From positions 244,668 through 308,667 of the forward strand of contig JABCPU010000032.1 of NCBI GenBank assembly GCA_016800925.1: a DNA stretch of 64,000 bases. The letters run 5' to 3'. The notes beneath the pieces are model-generated. The model worked only from the letters and a program-made list of their open reading frames with translations, was not told the origin of the DNA and did no database searches. The DNA is from Suillus spraguei. Lineage: Eukaryota > Basidiomycota > Agaricomycetes > Boletales > Suillaceae. How positions within the stretch are numbered: the stretch's first letter is position 1; the number at the start of each line of letters is the position of its first letter. The translations under genes and the position numbers were made by a program. Positions 58,978 through 64,000 of the stretch are shown here, in pieces.

Positions 58978-60203
58978 GCGGTCCACAGGACAAGATTCGA
59001 TCAATATCCTCTGCTGTAGACAAGTTGGACAATGTTGGTCGATAGAGATGCATTTTCGATGCTGGTTCTAATTGCGTGCAGCTTCCCTGGCTAGAAGTAA
59101 AGAAAGAAATGACGGAAGAGAAAGGCCTTTCTCCAGATGTCGCTGATAAGATTGGAGAGTAAGTATGTCAAGCACAAAGGTAGGCAGCCTTGATTTTATG
59201 CAAAGCCAAGTATCTCATCTCATTTGTTATACAGGTGGTCCATCGCTACTCGATCTTTTGAAAGCGGATGCCACTCTCATGGCAAACCCGAGCGCGAAGC
59301 AGGGCATTTCAGACATGGATATTCTCTTTACTCTCCTATGAGCATATAAAGTGCTCGACAAAGTAAGTTCGCTTTCCGTGAATTAGAACATGATATATAT
59401 TAATGTATGCATAGATCTCGTTCGATATGTCTCTCGCCCGTGGTCTAGACTATTATACAGGCATCATCTATGAAGCGATCGTCGAAGCATCAGCACCACC
59501 AGCTCTTTCCGCAAATGCAACAGAGTCCCCAGCCCCAGCCCCCCCAAAACCGAAACCCTCGAAAAAAGCCAAAGCTGATGATAACGAAGAGGATGGAGTG
59601 GATGAATCGTAGGTTGGTGTCGGGTCCATTGCTGCTGGTGGCCGGTACGATAACCTGGTTGGTATGTTCACTGCCGCTGCCGCTGCTGAAGGGAAGAAGG
59701 CACCAGGGCTCCCGTGTATTGGGGTCAGTATTGGTCTTGACCGTATCTTTGCAATTGTGTGGCCAAGTGGGTCGAGAAGAGGATGCAGAGTAAAGAGACC
59801 ATGGTATACGTGTTGGCTGCTGGTGATGGCTTGTTGGAAGAGCGGATTGCACTCGTGCAGGAACTCAGGGAAGCAGGCATAAAGGTTAGTCAAATTGTCG
59901 TTTTCCAATTCATGTATTAACTCTTTTTTTTTCAGACTGACTTCCTCGCAAAGAGGAAACTGAAGCTCACTGCGCAGTTCATGGCTGGTGAAAAGGATGA
60001 AGTTCCTTTTGCTGTAATTTTGGGCGGTGATGAGCTCAAGGAAGGTTTGGTGACTGTTAAAGAGCAAAAGTGGGAATTCGTAGATGGGAAGAAGACAACA
60101 GTTCAGTCGGCAGATCAAGGTATGAAGGTGCGGCGGGACGAACTGATTAGTTGGATCAAGCAAACACCTACATATCAAGGCTGGTCGAGCGGTCGACTTA
60201 TCT
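58977..60203 (+). pseudogene. HTS1: Histidyl-tRNA synthetase, 3' exons, broken
   Basis: Starts mid-protein at CGPQDKIRSISSAVDKLD, then [60 protein letters not shown] (class II motif region that binds His), a Pro/Lys-rich insert, [32 protein letters not shown], the anticodon-binding part [40 protein letters not shown] and VPFAVILGGDELKEGLVTVK. Breaks: an insertion of about 4 bases after DKIGE, TGA in place of a codon before AYKVLDK (about 59,340) and TAG after GVDES (about 59,610). The start and first half of the enzyme are absent. Confidence 0.9.
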
Positions 60204-60239
60204 AGCCATTGGACCCCTGGAGGTGTGTATAGCAATGTG

Positions 60240-62821
<2,582 letters not shown>

Positions 62822-64000
62822 TGTCATTTTGTGGAACTCTATTCCTGATGTCAGCCAGCTCCCTGCGAGCGCCTCAGGGTCCCTGTCGTTGCTCAACCTG
62901 CAATCGTCATCCTGTTCGCCGGTTTGTTCCGGAGATGGCATTTGCTCCTCTTCTGGGACGTGTCAATGTCCAAGCGGATTCACCGGTTCATCTTGCGAGG
63001 CGTGCTCGTCTGGTTTCTTCGGACCGGAGTGTCAGGCCTGTCCGTCAGGGTGTACTTCATGCGATGATGGAATCTCGGGCACGGGACGTTGCTTGGTGCC
63101 AGTAGTGTCAAACCTGCCATCGAGTTGCAATTGTATCAATGGCGAATGTGGCGCTAACGGACAGTGTACCTGTCTTAGTGGTTGGACCTCGGCGTCAAAC
63201 GGAACTCAATGTGCTGCATGTGCGGCCGGTTTCTTTTTAGCTACAAACGGGAACTGCGAAAGTCAGTTACGATACATTCTTTTTCTGTCTCACCAATCTC
63301 ATCTTTGATTTCAGTTTGTCAGTTGGGTTGTCAACAGTGTGCTGATGGCACCGGGGACTGCATTACTTGCGCGTCCGGCTTTACTCAGGACGGGAACGAC
63401 CGCACAATGTGCGATGCCATTCCGCAAACTACGTCAAATCGCACGACTTGTCCTACCGGAAGTTACGGTGCTGGGTCTAGTTGCGCGATTTGTTCGCCGC
63501 TTTGCACGACTTGTACCGGGCCAAATTCGAACGATTGTGTCATTTGCGGATCCGGCACGTACAAGTTTAATGGGTCATGCGTGACGACCAGTTCTGGAGG
63601 TGTTTGCTCAGGCTCCAATATGATTTCCAACAATGACAAGCATGAGTGCGACAGTAAGTGTATCCCACTGTGCATTGACGTGTACTCAATATGTAATTCT
63701 CAGCTTGTGGACCGAAGTGCACGACCTGCCAGATATCCAATTTTAATGTGGCATCTACCGTCAATCAAGCTCAGTGTACCGGCTGTCTTCCTGGTTTTGT
63801 CTTGTCACAAGGGCAGTGTGTGACAAGTTGTCCATCTGGTACTTTCCTATCTCCTCAAGATAATTTGACGTGTCCAGGTACGGACTGTCTCAATTCGATT
63901 GATTACTAAATTAGACTGATGTCGTCATGTATTCAGCTTGTTCTTCATCCTGTAGTAGCTGTGCGGAAAGCGCTACCACCTGCTTGACATGCGCGAACAA
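62822..64000 (+). pseudogene. Cysteine-rich membrane protein, copy 2, partial
   Basis: Same CxxC-rich exons as copy 1, starting VILWNSIPDVSQLP at the amidase junction and cut by the window end within the exon that starts ACSSSCSSCAES. The transmembrane part lies beyond 64,000. Confidence 0.75.

Noticed and set aside
58254..60203. A genuine bifunctional phosphotransferase-synthetase fusion gene
   Set aside because: Both parts are incomplete and the synthetase part has stops and a frameshift.

Overview
The window is nuclear DNA from a filamentous basidiomycete, most likely an Agaricomycete. Genes are split by many introns of about 45 to 65 nt, and the families fit that group: a BTB protein of the mushroom type, an expanded JmjC-like family, a NACHT NLR fragment, a Helitron-type helicase remnant and a Ty1/copia element. 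Coding regions were rebuilt by joining exons by eye. Eight host genes could be read through most or all of their exons with consistent splice phases, and six of these are complete from ATG to stop.

Left part (1-35,000) is mostly ordinary gene space. In order: the start of a secreted protein (minus), an OB-fold protein resembling shieldin subunit 2 (plus), a small hypothetical gene (plus), GAR formyltransferase (minus), a bHLH transcription factor (minus), about 8 kb with only coding relics, endonuclease IV/Apn1 (minus, 11 exons), a Skn7/Prr1-type HSF plus response-regulator factor (plus), a half-size ABC transporter (minus, 12 exons), a BTB protein (minus), then RPN7 (minus) and RPN6 (plus) head to head. 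The last two encode lid subunits of the same 26S proteasome and share a 130-nt promoter holding two copies of an 8-bp palindrome 40 bp apart.

Middle part (35,300-51,200) is repeat and transposon territory: a truncated copia element with an initiator-tRNA half-primer site, four minisatellites (85, about 23, 75 and 39 bp units), the first copy of a segmental duplication, a GTTTCAT-rich foldback-like element, a 746-bp near-perfect palindrome, a JmjC-like gene truncated or unresolved at its 5' end, and a broken Helitron-type helicase tail followed by a GC-rich hairpin.

Right part (52,000-64,000) is the most unusual. It is a patchwork of truncated host-gene pieces that still carry their introns: XRN1, a NACHT NLR, a nuclease-like fungal family, a copy of the RPN7/BTB intergenic DNA, Tao3/Furry, then co-oriented pieces of choline/ethanolaminephosphotransferase, histidyl-tRNA synthetase, SEC23, an amidase and a cysteine-rich membrane protein. 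Most pieces carry stops, frameshifts or internal deletions. The SEC23-amidase-Cys-rich part occurs twice (39,653 and 60,556 onward); copy 1 lacks 692 bp present in copy 2. Capture by a Helitron or repeated end-joining of ectopic fragments could both make such a patchwork; the sequence alone does not decide between them.
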